Below are positions 8,480-17,423 of a stretch of DNA of 64,000 nt, piece by piece. The notes under the pieces are model-generated. The model did no database searches, was not told the origin of the DNA, and worked only from the letters and a program-made list of their open reading frames with translations. The position numbers and the translations under genes were made by a program. The DNA lies in assembly GCA_965223305.1 (NCBI GenBank), contig CBDCWT010000074.1, positions 1 through 64,000 on the forward strand, read 5' to 3'. Source of the DNA: CBDCWT01 sp965223305. Its GTDB lineage: Bacteria > Planctomycetota > Planctomycetia > Pirellulales > Pirellulaceae. Each line of letters begins with the position of its first letter. Positions within the stretch are counted from its first letter, which is position 1.

Positions 8480-8650
8480 AGTAGTAGGCACACTCCGTGT
8501 GCCGTAACCACAGAGCGGACGGCACACGGAGTGTGCCTGCTACCTTGAATGCAAGAGATGACCGACATGAGCGCGCAGTCGTCTGACTTGTACCCTAGTT
8601 CGGTTCGTGCCACCGGGCGGACGGCACGCGGAGCGTGCCTGCTACTTTGA
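8480..8650. repeat. Inverted pair of palindromic repeats
   Basis: At 8481-8543 two copies of the 'ggcacactccgtgtgcc' repeat face each other (gtagtaggcacactccgtg and its near-perfect reverse complement), forming arms of about 25 bp. A third copy (ggcacgcggagcgtgcc) lies near 8623-8640. They fill the space between two convergent genes and could act as a bidirectional terminator or mRNA 3' stabiliser. Confidence 0.85.
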
Positions 8651-8660
8651 CTGCAGTGCA

Positions 8661-9494
8661 CTAGGTGCCGAACTCGGGGCGTCTTTGGCCCAGCTGGGTT
8701 TGCAGCCGTTGGACGATGCTGCTGTGCATCTGGCTGACTCGACTCTCGCTTAAATCGAGTGTCGCGCCGATTTCCTTCATCGTCAGCTCTTCGTAGTAGT
8801 AGAGGATGATGATCAGACGCTCGTTGCGGTTGAGGCCTTTCGTGACCAATCGCATGAGGTCGTTCTTTTGAACTCGGCGGGTGGGGTCTTCACCTTTCTT
8901 GTCTTCGAGAATGTCAATCTCACGAACGTCTTTATAGCTGTCGGTTTCGTACCATTTCTTATTGAGGCTGATGAGATTGACTGCGTTGGCCTCCAGCATC
9001 ATTTTTTCCAACTCTTGGACGCTGATCCCCAGCTGTTCCGCCAGCTCGATCTCGGTGGGATGGCGTCCCAGCCTTGTCTCGAGGGTTTTGGCGGCTTCGC
9101 CCAACTTGCTGGCCTTGGAACGCACCAGACGAGGTACCCAGTCCATCGACCGCAGCTCGTCGAGCATGGCGCCTCGAATGCGGGGAACGCAGTAGGTCTC
9201 GAACTTGACACCACGAGACAGATCGAAAGCGTCGATGGCATCCATCAGGCCAAATACACCGGCGGAGACCAGGTCGTCCAGCTCGACGCCTTCAGGTAGG
9301 CGAGCCCAAATGCGTTCGCCGTTATACCGCACAAGCGGCATGTATCGTTCGATGAGCCGATTACGGAGATCCTTGCGGGTCGGGTTCGCCTTGTAGAGAT
9401 TCCAGACTTCCAGAATCTCCTCGTCAATCTTGCTGGGCGTCTTGGCGACGCGCGTAACAACCGCTTTGGAAGTGGGCGCCAAAGTTGTGGCCAT
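8661..9494 (-). CDS. fliA: FliA/WhiG-family RNA polymerase sigma factor
   Basis: About 277 residues from the ATG at 9494, chosen because CGGAGGATTGT precedes it. It is a sigma-70 group 3 factor of the FliA/WhiG type, which directs transcription of late flagellar genes. Region 2 (RYMPLVRYNGERIWARLP, ELDDLVSAGVFGLMDAIDAFD, KFETYCVPRIRGAMLDELRS) is followed by region 3 (TLETRLGRHPTEIELAEQLG) and region 4 with its helix-turn-helix (LTMKEIGATLDLSESRVSQMHSS). It is the last gene of the flagellar block FlhA-FlhF-FlhG, which supports the flagellar role. Confidence 0.93.
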   Translation of the reverse strand: MATTLAPTSKAVVTRVAKTPSKIDEEILEVWNLYKANPTRKDLRNRLIERYMPLVRYNGERIWARLPEGVELDDLVSAGVFGLMDAIDAFDLSRGVKFETYCVPRIRGAMLDELRSMDWVPRLVRSKASKLGEAAKTLETRLGRHPTEIELAEQLGISVQELEKMMLEANAVNLISLNKKWYETDSYKDVREIDILEDKKGEDPTRRVQKNDLMRLVTKGLNRNERLIIILYYYEELTMKEIGATLDLSESRVSQMHSSIVQRLQTQLGQRRPEFGT

Positions 9495-9699
9495 ACAATC
9501 CTCCGTGAATGCTCTGACCAAGTACAGGCGAGTTATTCAGCGATACACACTGAACCCGCCTGATGCGGGTGGTGGGATCACTTTGTTGACTGGCAACTTA
9601 CTCAAATCCAGGCGGCAGATCCGTTCCGTGGCTGACCGCTGCTGGCGAGCACCTTGGTGGCGATAGTCGTGAATTGAAAGGAAGAAAGGCGTAAGCAAC

Positions 9700-9945
9700 T
9701 TAGTTGGTTTCTTGATCGACTTGGGCCGCTGGCGAACGCCCCTCGTGAGCGAACCTGGCACGAATCGAGTCCATAACGACCATGTCGGCGATCTGCCCGG
9801 CCACAAACCCAAGTCCGGCGAATCCGAACAAACAAATCATGGCCAGTTGAAGCGTCTCGGTGGGACTTCCACCGTCGATGAGGCTGCGGGTCAGCACGGT
9901 CAAAAAGGCGACCGGTCCCAGCACACCAGCGTATGTGCGCCCCAT
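9700..9945 (-). CDS. Small membrane protein in flagellar cluster
   Basis: About 81 residues from the ATG at 9945, which has GGAG ten bases upstream. Two hydrophobic segments are visible (TYAGVLGPVAFLTVLTRSLI and LAMICLFGFAGLGFVAGQIA), followed by a short cytoplasmic-looking tail. It sits between the flhG-like gene and the sigma factor gene on the same strand. The family is not recognised; its position suggests a link with flagellar assembly, which is inference only. Confidence 0.75.
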   Translation of the reverse strand: MGRTYAGVLGPVAFLTVLTRSLIDGGSPTETLQLAMICLFGFAGLGFVAGQIADMVVMDSIRARFAHEGRSPAAQVDQETN

Positions 9946-10244
9946 AAGACGACTCCGTTTGGCCCGCAAATCTGTGGAATCCGCTCCAGCTTAACACTTC
10001 ACTAGAGGGCAAGCCCGCGTCAATATCGGCATGACGTTGTCGTATGCTTGAGGCGAAATGTTTCCTCCCGTTAACGGAATCGTTCATGGAGCTGTCTGCG
10101 ATCGTGCAAGTCCTTGGCCAAGAGGTCCGGTTTTCACGTGTCACACGGCCCGTGGAGCGGCGGGGTAGGTGGCGATGCGATGCCAACTCTGCCTCGCTGA
10201 CGCTTCGGGTTACGAAATTCAATCAGATTGCTGGTTGTCTTCTT

Positions 10245-11095
10245 TCACGCAGCGTGGCGAGAGGTGTTGGGTTGGAGGTTGGGTTTCTGCAGCAGTGCCG
10301 CGGCCAGCTGCTCTACAATACGAGTAGCCGAGCTGTGTGGCGCCGCCACAACGAACGGAGCCGCCCTGGCGGCAGCTCGAGCTACCTCTGGGTCGCTGGG
10401 CACGGCAGCCACGAGTTCCACATGGTATCCCAAGAACCGCTGGCATGCCTGATCGACTCGGTGATGAACTTCGTCGCCGTCCGTCGCTGCCTGACACTGG
10501 TTCACGACCAGCTGCAGGCGGAGCGCACCCAGGTCGCCCACCGATGTCTTAACACGGGCGTACGTGTCCATCACCGCCTGCGTATCCGCCGTCGTGACCA
10601 AGAGTATCTGGTCAGCAGCTTGACAGCACAGTTTGAGAAACGCATCGCTGACACCGCCAGCATCCAAGACCACCACCTCGGCGTGCCTGCCCAGGGTGCG
10701 CAGTTGCCGGAGCAGCCGTCGCTGGGCTGCCTCGGACCACTCGCCTTCGCTACCCGGGGCGAACAGTCCGGGCACAACCTGAATGCCCGCCGGGCCTCGC
10801 TGGAGTACCTCATGGATGTCGCGGCGAGCTACTAAGACATCGACAACTCCTTGGTGGTCAGACAGGCCGCATAGCTTAGCAACATCCGACTGATGCAGAT
10901 CCGCGTCCACGACGACCACCCGCGCCCCGTGTTCGGCGAGCGCCACCGAGAGATTCACGGCGATCGTCGTCACCCCGACCGCCTCTTTTTGCCTGCCGTG
11001 GCCACAACGAGCCGGGGAGCCGGCCCAGCCGCGGCGACTCGCTCACGCGCCGATTGCAGTACGAGCTTACGCAGTTCTGAAGCTTGATCGATCAT
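10245..11095 (-). CDS. flhG: FlhG/FleN (MinD-like) ATPase with a frameshift at AAAAAG
   Basis: FlhG is the MinD-type ATPase that works with FlhF to set flagellar number and place. The frame from the ATG at 11095 reads MIDQASELRKLVLQSA to VVATAGKK and then hits a stop. The rest, from about 10985 downward (EAVGVTTIAVNLSVALAEHG, VVVVDADLHQSDVAKLCGL, VVVLDAGGVSD), is in the -1 frame. The join falls in the P-loop at C AAA AAG (10985-10991), so a -1 shift there gives a continuous protein of about 283 residues. The P-loop is divergent (AGKKEAVGVTT against the usual GKGGVGKTT). If there is no frameshifting, an internal GTG at 10973 would make a 242-residue protein lacking half the P-loop. Could also be a sequencing error in the A run. 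Confidence 0.8.
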
Positions 11096-11123
11096 GATTT
11101 GAATCAGTTCGTTGGAGGGACAG

Positions 11124-12284
11124 TCAGGATGCGATTTCCCTTCCCAGCATGAACCGTGCTAACTGGCGGCGGTCTGCGGCGGCGATGTCGTCAGGGACAT
11201 TCTGGCCGTTCGTTACGTAGCTCAGCGGCAGGCGTCGTTCCTTCAAAACGGGCAGCAGATTTCCCAGGCCCGTCGCCTCGTCGAGCTTCGTCAGCACCAG
11301 CGATGTCACCCCAACTTCGCTGAACCGCTCGGCCGTCCTGCACATGCTCGACGCGCTCGCCACGCCGCTCAACACCAAGTAGACCTCCTCCGGTTGGGCC
11401 TCCGCTAACAGGGATTTCAGCTCCTGGATGCGGACCTCGTCTCGAGGACTGCGGCCGGCCGTATCGACGAAGATCAGTTCCAGGTTCGAGAGCCGAGAGA
11501 CGGCGGCTCGCATCTGGCGCGGCGTCGAGACGACTTCCATAGGTAGGTCAATGATGTCGGCATAGGTTCTCAACTGGTCGACGGCAGCCATCCGGTACGT
11601 GTCCACTGTGATCAACCCGACCCGCTGTCGCAGCTTCAGATGATGGTTCGCTGCGAGCTTGGCAATCGTAGTTGTCTTGCCGACGCCGGTCGGACCAACC
11701 AACGCCACGATCTTCCGCTCGCCGGGTCTTACGTCCAGCGGCCCGACGCACGAAATCTGGTCCTCGACCAGGCGGATCAAACGTGCCTTGAGCAACACGG
11801 GATCGGCCAATTCGTCGCCACTCACGCCCTCACGCAGCCGTTCGATCAGCTCGCGAGTCACCTCCTCACTGACCTCGGCATCGATTAAATCTGCGTACAG
11901 CTGGAACAGTGTTTCCGGTAAGTCGTGTTGGCGGTCGCGTTGGTCTGCCGACTTGCGACAGAGGTCTTCGACCATCGAGTGCAGGTCTTCGATTTGCGCC
12001 TTCAAATCCTCGCGAAATTTGGCGCGGTAATCGTCTCGATGCGCTGCCGGAGGGTGAGTCTCGTCTCGTAGGTCAGCGGCCGATTCTGATGGCCCCGCAA
12101 AGCGGCTCGGCACGTTGACGGTCGCGGAGGCCGTTACCTCGACCTGGCGGCGGCCAGTCAGCCATCGCAGCATTCCCGACTGGACTTCTCGAGTGTGGAG
12201 CACTGCGGCGTCTGGGCCCAGGTCGCTGCGAACCAACTGCAGAGCCTCCTGCAGCGATCCTGCTCGATAAGATCGTAGTTCCAT
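11124..12284 (-). CDS. flhF: Flagellar biosynthesis SRP-like GTPase FlhF
   Basis: About 386 residues from the ATG at 12284, chosen because AGAGGAATTCGCG precedes it and family members open MELRSYRAGSLQEAL. FlhF is the third SRP-type GTPase; it recruits early flagellar components to the cell pole. The GTPase (NG) domain is complete: G1 VALVGPTGVGKTTTIAKLA (about residue 195), LITVDTYRMAAVDQL, G3 FVDTAGRSPRD, and G4 LVLTKLDEATGLGN. The N-terminal B domain is normal. The stop codon is 28 bp before the FlhG-like start, as in most flhF-flhG pairs. Confidence 0.95.
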   Translation of the reverse strand: MELRSYRAGSLQEALQLVRSDLGPDAAVLHTREVQSGMLRWLTGRRQVEVTASATVNVPSRFAGPSESAADLRDETHPPAAHRDDYRAKFREDLKAQIEDLHSMVEDLCRKSADQRDRQHDLPETLFQLYADLIDAEVSEEVTRELIERLREGVSGDELADPVLLKARLIRLVEDQISCVGPLDVRPGERKIVALVGPTGVGKTTTIAKLAANHHLKLRQRVGLITVDTYRMAAVDQLRTYADIIDLPMEVVSTPRQMRAAVSRLSNLELIFVDTAGRSPRDEVRIQELKSLLAEAQPEEVYLVLSGVASASSMCRTAERFSEVGVTSLVLTKLDEATGLGNLLPVLKERRLPLSYVTNGQNVPDDIAAADRRQLARFMLGREIAS

Positions 12285-12473
12285 CGCGAATTCCTCTGTC
12301 ACCGCTCCAACTTCTCCCGCGCAGGCTCCGCCTCGCCTGGTGAGAACCCCGCTCGACGACGTTTTGTCCAAGTTTGTCTTGTTCCGGCATGCGCCGGGTC
12401 ATCTGGGACGGCAGTTTTCGACTGTCCTTCGGCTCGGCAGGAGCCTCGCCCTCCCGTGTTGGGCCCTCCCGTG

Positions 12474-12538
12474 TTTGGTCCCACCGTGTTTGGTCCCACC
12501 GTGTTTGGTCCCACCGTGTTTGGTCCCACCGTGTTTCG
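12474..12538. repeat. 15-bp minisatellite between flhA and flhF
   Basis: A tandem run of the 15-mer tgtttggtcccaccg, about four copies with imperfect edges, follows a copy of the ggctcggcaggagcc repeat at 12430. It lies in the 280-bp gap between flhA and flhF. The open frames with repeating VWSHR or GPNT residues are translations of this run and not genes. Confidence 0.9.
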
Positions 12539-12564
12539 CGCTCCCGTTTTTGCGGACGGCTCGG

Positions 12565-14640
12565 CTACGAGCCAGGTACCGCGTCCATCACAATCCCCAA
12601 TGACTCGATCCTTGTGTCGCGAGTGATCTCGTTGTAGCTCAACACCACGAGCTTCGGCAGTTGTGCTGCGGTCAGCTGTTTCAGGCCAGGGCGGATCTGC
12701 GGGCTGACCAACACGATCGGCCGCTGTCCGGGACGCAGCTTGGATTCCAGTTCCGTGGCGATTAGACGACAGGTCGCTTCGATTGCGGGGGGCGACATTC
12801 GGACAAACAAGCCTCGCTCGGTATGCTCGATGCCAGCGGTAACACGATCTTCCAGCGCCGGATCGAGGGTCAAGACATGCAACGAGTTCTCGTCATCCCG
12901 ATACTGAGTGCAGATCGTCCTGGCCAGGCGGTGACGAACGTATTCGGTCAGCCAGACCGGGTCCTTGGTGCGGGAGGCGTAGTCGCCGAGTGTCTCTAAG
13001 ATCAGGCCGAGTTGGCGAATGGAAACCTGCTCCCGTAAGAGCATCTGCAGCACCTGCTGGACCTCGCCGAGCTTCATCTGGTTGGGGATCAACTCTTCCA
13101 CAACGGCTGGGGAAGCTTTCTTTAGTTCGTCGATCAGTCGCTTGGTGGCATCTCGTGTGAGCAGCTCATCGGCGTGCTGGCGAACCACTTCCTTGAGGTG
13201 CGTGGCCAACACGGCGGTGGGGTCGACAGGTGTGTAGCCCAACATTTCGGCACGGTCCCGAATGCCGGGGTCGATCCAAACCGCGGGTTGTTGGAAGGCG
13301 GGGTCGCGCGTCTCTTCGCCCGGTATCCTGCCGCTTGTTACCGGCGATTCCATAGCCAACAGTCGATCGGGGTGTACGTCTCCGGAGGCGATGTTGTTGT
13401 TAGCAATCTTGATGCGATAGTGCCGCTCGCCCAATCGCATGTTGTCTCGAATTCGCACCTTCGGCAGCACGATGCCCATCTCAGCGGCAACCGCCTGGCG
13501 AACGCTAGTAATTCGCGGCAGCAGGTCGCCTCCTCGGCTGGGATCGGCCAGGCGGATCAACCCCACGCCGATCTCCATCTCCATGGGGTCGATTGCCAAA
13601 TAGTCTTCGATCCGCTCCTCCGGTTTGGCCTGCTCTTCAGCCTGCCGACGAGACTCTTCGTCGGCCCGCTTGGTTTGCTCGTCCTGCGCGCGATGCAACA
13701 TCAGGGCCAGTCCGATACACCCTCCGCCGATCGTGAGCAAGGGAACCATCGGCAGGCTGGTAAATACCAGGATGCCGAGAAAACCGCCCGCAACCAGCAG
13801 CGCTTGAGGCCGTGAAAACAGCTGTTCCAGGAACTGCACCGGCAGGTCGGATTGTTGTGTGCTGCGGGTTACCAACAGGCCTGCCGCCAGGGAAATCAAC
13901 AGCGCCGGGACCTGGCTAACCAGTCCATCACCAATCGTCAGCATGGTGAACAGTGCGCCCGCCTCGGTTAGATCCAGGCCCAACTCGAAAACGCCGATGA
14001 TCAAGCCGCCTACGATGTTGATCAGTGTAATGACAATGCCAGCAATGGCGTCGCCGCGCACGAACTTGCTGGCACCGTCCATCGCTCCGTAGAAGTCAGC
14101 CTGCTGGGTGATTTCGGTCCGCCGCCGCTGAGCTTCATGCTCATCGATCACACCGGCGTTCAGGTCAGCATCGATCGCCATTTGCCGCCCAGGCATCCCA
14201 TCCAGAGCAAACCGCGCGGCAACTTCGCTGATGCGAGTGGCACCCTTGGTGATCACCACGAACTGGATGACCACAATAATGATGAAGATGATGAGCCCCA
14301 CCACGAAGCTCTGTCCCGCCACGAATTCCCCGAAACTCCGGATCACCTGCCCAGCCGCCAACATGCCATCGTCGCCGGCGCCTGTCAGGATCAACCGAGT
14401 GGATGCCACGTTTAGCACGAGCCGTACCAGGGTTGTGGCCAGCAGTAGCGAGGGGAAAATGTTGAACTCGAGCGGTGAACGAACGTAGATCGTGGTCAGC
14501 AGAACGATGACCGCGACGGTAACGTTCGCCGACAATAGCACATCCATCAGCGGTGCCGGCAGCGGTACCAGCAGTACCAGCACGCTGGTGATAATTCCAA
14601 CGGGCAGAATGAGATCTTGCCAGCGGGCTAAACGGTTCAT
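12565..14640 (-). CDS. flhA: Flagellar export apparatus protein FlhA
   Basis: A 691-residue protein of full family length. FlhA is the large export-gate protein of the flagellar type III secretion system in the inner membrane. The N-terminal half has about eight membrane segments, with the conserved FHIPEP-region equivalent around ITKGATRISEVAARFALDGMPGRQMAIDADLNAG (the FLAR/ALDAMPGKQM motif is clear), and TLINIVGGLIIGVF. The C-terminal cytoplasmic domain begins near residue 350 (IDPMEMEIGVGLIRL). It ends at 12565 in repeat-rich sequence. No frameshifts are present over 2 kb, in contrast to neighbouring genes. Confidence 0.97.
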   Translation of the reverse strand: MNRLARWQDLILPVGIITSVLVLLVPLPAPLMDVLLSANVTVAVIVLLTTIYVRSPLEFNIFPSLLLATTLVRLVLNVASTRLILTGAGDDGMLAAGQVIRSFGEFVAGQSFVVGLIIFIIIVVIQFVVITKGATRISEVAARFALDGMPGRQMAIDADLNAGVIDEHEAQRRRTEITQQADFYGAMDGASKFVRGDAIAGIVITLINIVGGLIIGVFELGLDLTEAGALFTMLTIGDGLVSQVPALLISLAAGLLVTRSTQQSDLPVQFLEQLFSRPQALLVAGGFLGILVFTSLPMVPLLTIGGGCIGLALMLHRAQDEQTKRADEESRRQAEEQAKPEERIEDYLAIDPMEMEIGVGLIRLADPSRGGDLLPRITSVRQAVAAEMGIVLPKVRIRDNMRLGERHYRIKIANNNIASGDVHPDRLLAMESPVTSGRIPGEETRDPAFQQPAVWIDPGIRDRAEMLGYTPVDPTAVLATHLKEVVRQHADELLTRDATKRLIDELKKASPAVVEELIPNQMKLGEVQQVLQMLLREQVSIRQLGLILETLGDYASRTKDPVWLTEYVRHRLARTICTQYRDDENSLHVLTLDPALEDRVTAGIEHTERGLFVRMSPPAIEATCRLIATELESKLRPGQRPIVLVSPQIRPGLKQLTAAQLPKLVVLSYNEITRDTRIESLGIVMDAVPGS

Positions 14641-14818
14641 CCTGAGGCGTTTATCGCTGATCTAGAGGTGGTTCAGTGGAACGCTCTTACGGACGCAAGA
14701 GCTATCGAGAAGAGGTCGCGGAGAGTAATGAAACGGTTAGAACCTGTCCAGGTCGGTTCGCACGCCCGCGCAGGGTGACAACAACGAGGTCGTACGCCTT
14801 TACGTTAGTGCGTAATGC

Positions 14819-15560
14819 GGGAGGGTGAGGTGGGAAACCGTGGGCTAACGCCCAGCGGCTGATTTGGAGCGTAGCCGAACTCGCCAGAGTTTGGTGGATT
14901 GCATGAAGCTTTCTAAATCAGTGTGTGCTTTGTCTTTCTTCACTCTCCCCTCAGGGGAGAGTCGGCCCGAAGGGCCGGAGAGGGAGGGCACGCGAGGGGC
15001 GATTACTCCCGGGCAGCCCTCCCCGGACGCTATCGCGTCCGACCCTCCCGCGCGCGGGAGGGTAGAAGTAGGCGGAGATTACAGGCGTCTCATCTTCCTA
15101 AGTGAGTGTCGTGCTTGCTCGCATGGCTACGGCACACGGAGTGTGCCGACTACGTTGCTGGCACGCTTCGCGTGCAACTGCCTACTAGCGGGCCCTCCCC
15201 GGACGCTATCGCGTCCGACCCTCCCGCGCGCGGGAGGGTGAGGTGGGAAACCCGTGGGCTAACGCCCAGCGGCTGATTTGGACCGTAGCCGAACTCGCCA
15301 GAGTTTGGTGGATTGCATGAAGCTTTCTAAATCAGTGTGTGCTTTGTCTTTCTTCACTCTCCCCTCAGGGGAGAGTCGGCCCGAAGGGCCGGAGCGGGAG
15401 GGCACGCGAGGGGCGATTACTCCCGGGCAGCCCTCCCCGGACGCTATCGCGTCCGACCCTCCCGCGCGCGGGAGGGTGAGGTGGGAAACCCGTGGGCTAA
15501 CGCCCAGCGGCTGATTTGGAGCGTAGCTGAACTCGCCAGAATTTGGTGGACTGCATGAAG
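14819..15560. repeat. Large composite repeat, two full copies and a third partial copy
   Basis: Copy 1 (about 14819-15064) and copy 2 (about 15232-15478) share roughly 245 bp at near identity; a third partial copy runs 15471-15560. Each unit strings together smaller dispersed hairpin repeats: gggctaacgccc, gtagccgaactcgccagag, ctctcccctcaggggagag, cggcccgaagggccg and ggacgctatcgcgtcc. The 975 bases between flhA and the SDR gene hold nothing else. Repeating open frames here (125, 78 and 60-73 residues) are translations of the repeat. Confidence 0.95.
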
Positions 15561-15615
15561 CGAGTGGTGATGCATGAAGTGCTGGCGCGCCCCCGAGGGG
15601 GAGATCTTTGCATCG

Positions 15616-16393
15616 CTAGCGGGCGGTCCAGCCGCCATCAACGGTTACTAGGCTGCCGGTCATGTAGCTGGCGGCGTTGCTGGCCAAGAGGATCGCGGCG
15701 CCCTGAATCTCCTCCAGCTGTCCCCAGCGTTCCAGCGCGACGGCACCCACGATGAACTTCTTGGTCTGCTCTTCCTCCGCGATGGGAATGTTCATCGGAG
15801 TCAGGAAGGGACCTGGGCAGATCGCGTTGCATGTGATCCCGAAAGGGGCGAGTTCGAGCCCCAAGGCTCGCGTCATTTGGACGACCGCGCCCTTGCTGCT
15901 GGCATACGGCGTGCGGTTGGACAGTCCGACGACCCCCAAGGTGCTTGCCATGTTGATAATACGTCCGTAGCCGGCTTTTTTCATCTGAGGAATCACCGCG
16001 CGCGATGTCAACCAAACGCCGTCCACGTTAACGCGCTCGACCTCTTTGAAACTGCTCGTAATCCAACTCATCGATCGCGCCGCGGATATTCACTCCCGCA
16101 TTGTTCACTAAGATGTCGATCCGGCCGAACTCGTCCACCGCGCGAGCTGCTACTCGCTCGGCGTCGGTCGCCGAGGTCACATCCGCTTGAATGCCGACCG
16201 CGCGTTGCCCGAAATCTTTGGCGATCTGTGCTGCCGCTGCTGCAGCCTCTTCCTCGTGGCGGCTGGTCAACAGCAAATCCGCACCAGCCGAAGCAAGTCC
16301 TGCGGCCATGGCCTCGCCGAGTCCCTTCGAGCCGCCTGTTATCACGGCAGCTCGTCCAGTGAGGTCGAATAGTTTAATTCCCGGCAGCGTCAT
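15616..16393 (-). pseudogene. SDR-family oxidoreductase, one frameshift
   Basis: A short-chain dehydrogenase/reductase of about 258 residues. The start at 16393 (MTLPGIKLFDLTG) has GGAG upstream. The first frame covers the Rossmann motif AAVITGGSKGLGEAMA and VNNAG; the second (from about 16050) covers the catalytic NMASTL...YASSK segment and ends VTVDGGWTAR. They join if one base is removed in CAGTTTCAAAGAG near 16050. Both halves are well conserved and there is no other damage, so the shift may be a sequencing error. It follows the ABC ATPase gene by 25 bp on the same strand. Substrate unknown. Confidence 0.85.
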
Positions 16394-16418
16394 AACTGAT
16401 CTCCGCAAAAAAACGATG

Positions 16419-17347
16419 CTACGTTACCAGACCTTTCGTCACCAACATAAAGACATCTTCCAGCGTCGGCTCTTGTTCGCCAAAGCTGCGGATGCCGACT
16501 CCTTGTCCGATCAGCTGATCTAGCAACTCCGCTACCCTTGATCGTCGGTCTCAAGTTCCACGCGCGCCGAATGGTCCTCGACTTGCACGTCGCGGGTATG
16601 AGGCGAGCTGCGGATGATCGACAGTCCGACGTCATCTTGCCGACAAATCGGACGTCGATCACACGGTTCCCCCGGATCCGCCGGTAGACTTCATTGATCG
16701 GTCCGTGCATCAGCAGCTGTCCGCGCTCGATGATGCCGATCGACGAGCAGCAATCCGCCAGCTCTGTGAGAATGTGGCTCGATATCAAGATCGTCTTGCC
16801 CATCCGCCGCAGCTCTTTGAGCAGCGCCTTGACCTCGACGCGGGCGCGGGGGTCGAGATCCGCTGGCGGGCTCGTCGAGGATCAGCACAGGCGGGTCGTG
16901 CACCAGCGTCTTGGCCAGGCACAGCCGCTGCTTCATGCCGCGCGACAGGCCGTTGACGAAGTCGTCGCTTTTGTGCGCTAAATCCAGCAGCTCCAGGACA
17001 TCGGTGATCATTGCGTTTCCGCTGGGTTTCGGCCAATCCGGTAGGCGACGGCGAAGAAGTCGAGAAACTCCCAGACCTTCATGCCGTCGTAGACGCCGAA
17101 ATTATCGGGCATGTAGCCCACGCTCTGCCGCACGTTCATCGGTTCGCGGGTGACGCTGAATCCGTTGACGATCCCCTCGCCCCGCGTCGCCTTGAGCAGC
17201 GTCGCCAGGAAGCGGATCGAGGTGCTCTTTGCCGGCACCGTTGGGCCCGATGAAGCCGAACATCTCGCCGGCCTCGATTTTCAGATTCAGCCGTTCAACC
17301 GCGGTGAATTCGCCGTAGTCTTTGCCAAAGTCAATCAATTCAATCAT
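16419..17347 (-). pseudogene. ABC transporter ATP-binding protein, about five frameshifts
   Basis: All parts of an ABC ATPase of about 308 residues are present, spread over several frames: MIELIDFGKDYGEFTAVERL, Walker A GPNGAGK (then an extra A near 17230), VGYMPDNFGVYDGMKV, a shift near 17010, the signature LSRGMKQRLCLAKTL and Walker B VLILDEPASG, an extra base near 16863, LLKELRRMGKTILISSHILTEL, then two more shifts near 16640 and 16555 before LEDVFMLVTKGLVT. All are single-base indels and no substitution-type stop was needed to explain the breaks. It is either a recent pseudogene or a badly called stretch. It resembles ATPases of the ABC-2 type; it follows the large membrane lipoprotein gene by 76 bp. 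No permease gene is seen beside it. Confidence 0.85.
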
Positions 17348-17423
17348 GGAGCAGACCCGCTCACGGGTTTAGTTCAGCGAGGATGTCTTGCCGTTGCTGC
17401 AACCGCAATAGGTCGAACTGTGT

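Noticed and set aside
12299..12603. Open frames with repeating GPNT or VWSHR residues
   Set aside because: They are translations of the 15-bp minisatellite between flhA and flhF.
14864..15514. Repeated open frames of 78-125 codons opening with MERSRTRQ or MDRSRTRQ
   Set aside because: They are translations of the duplicated composite repeat and repeat with it; no protein character.
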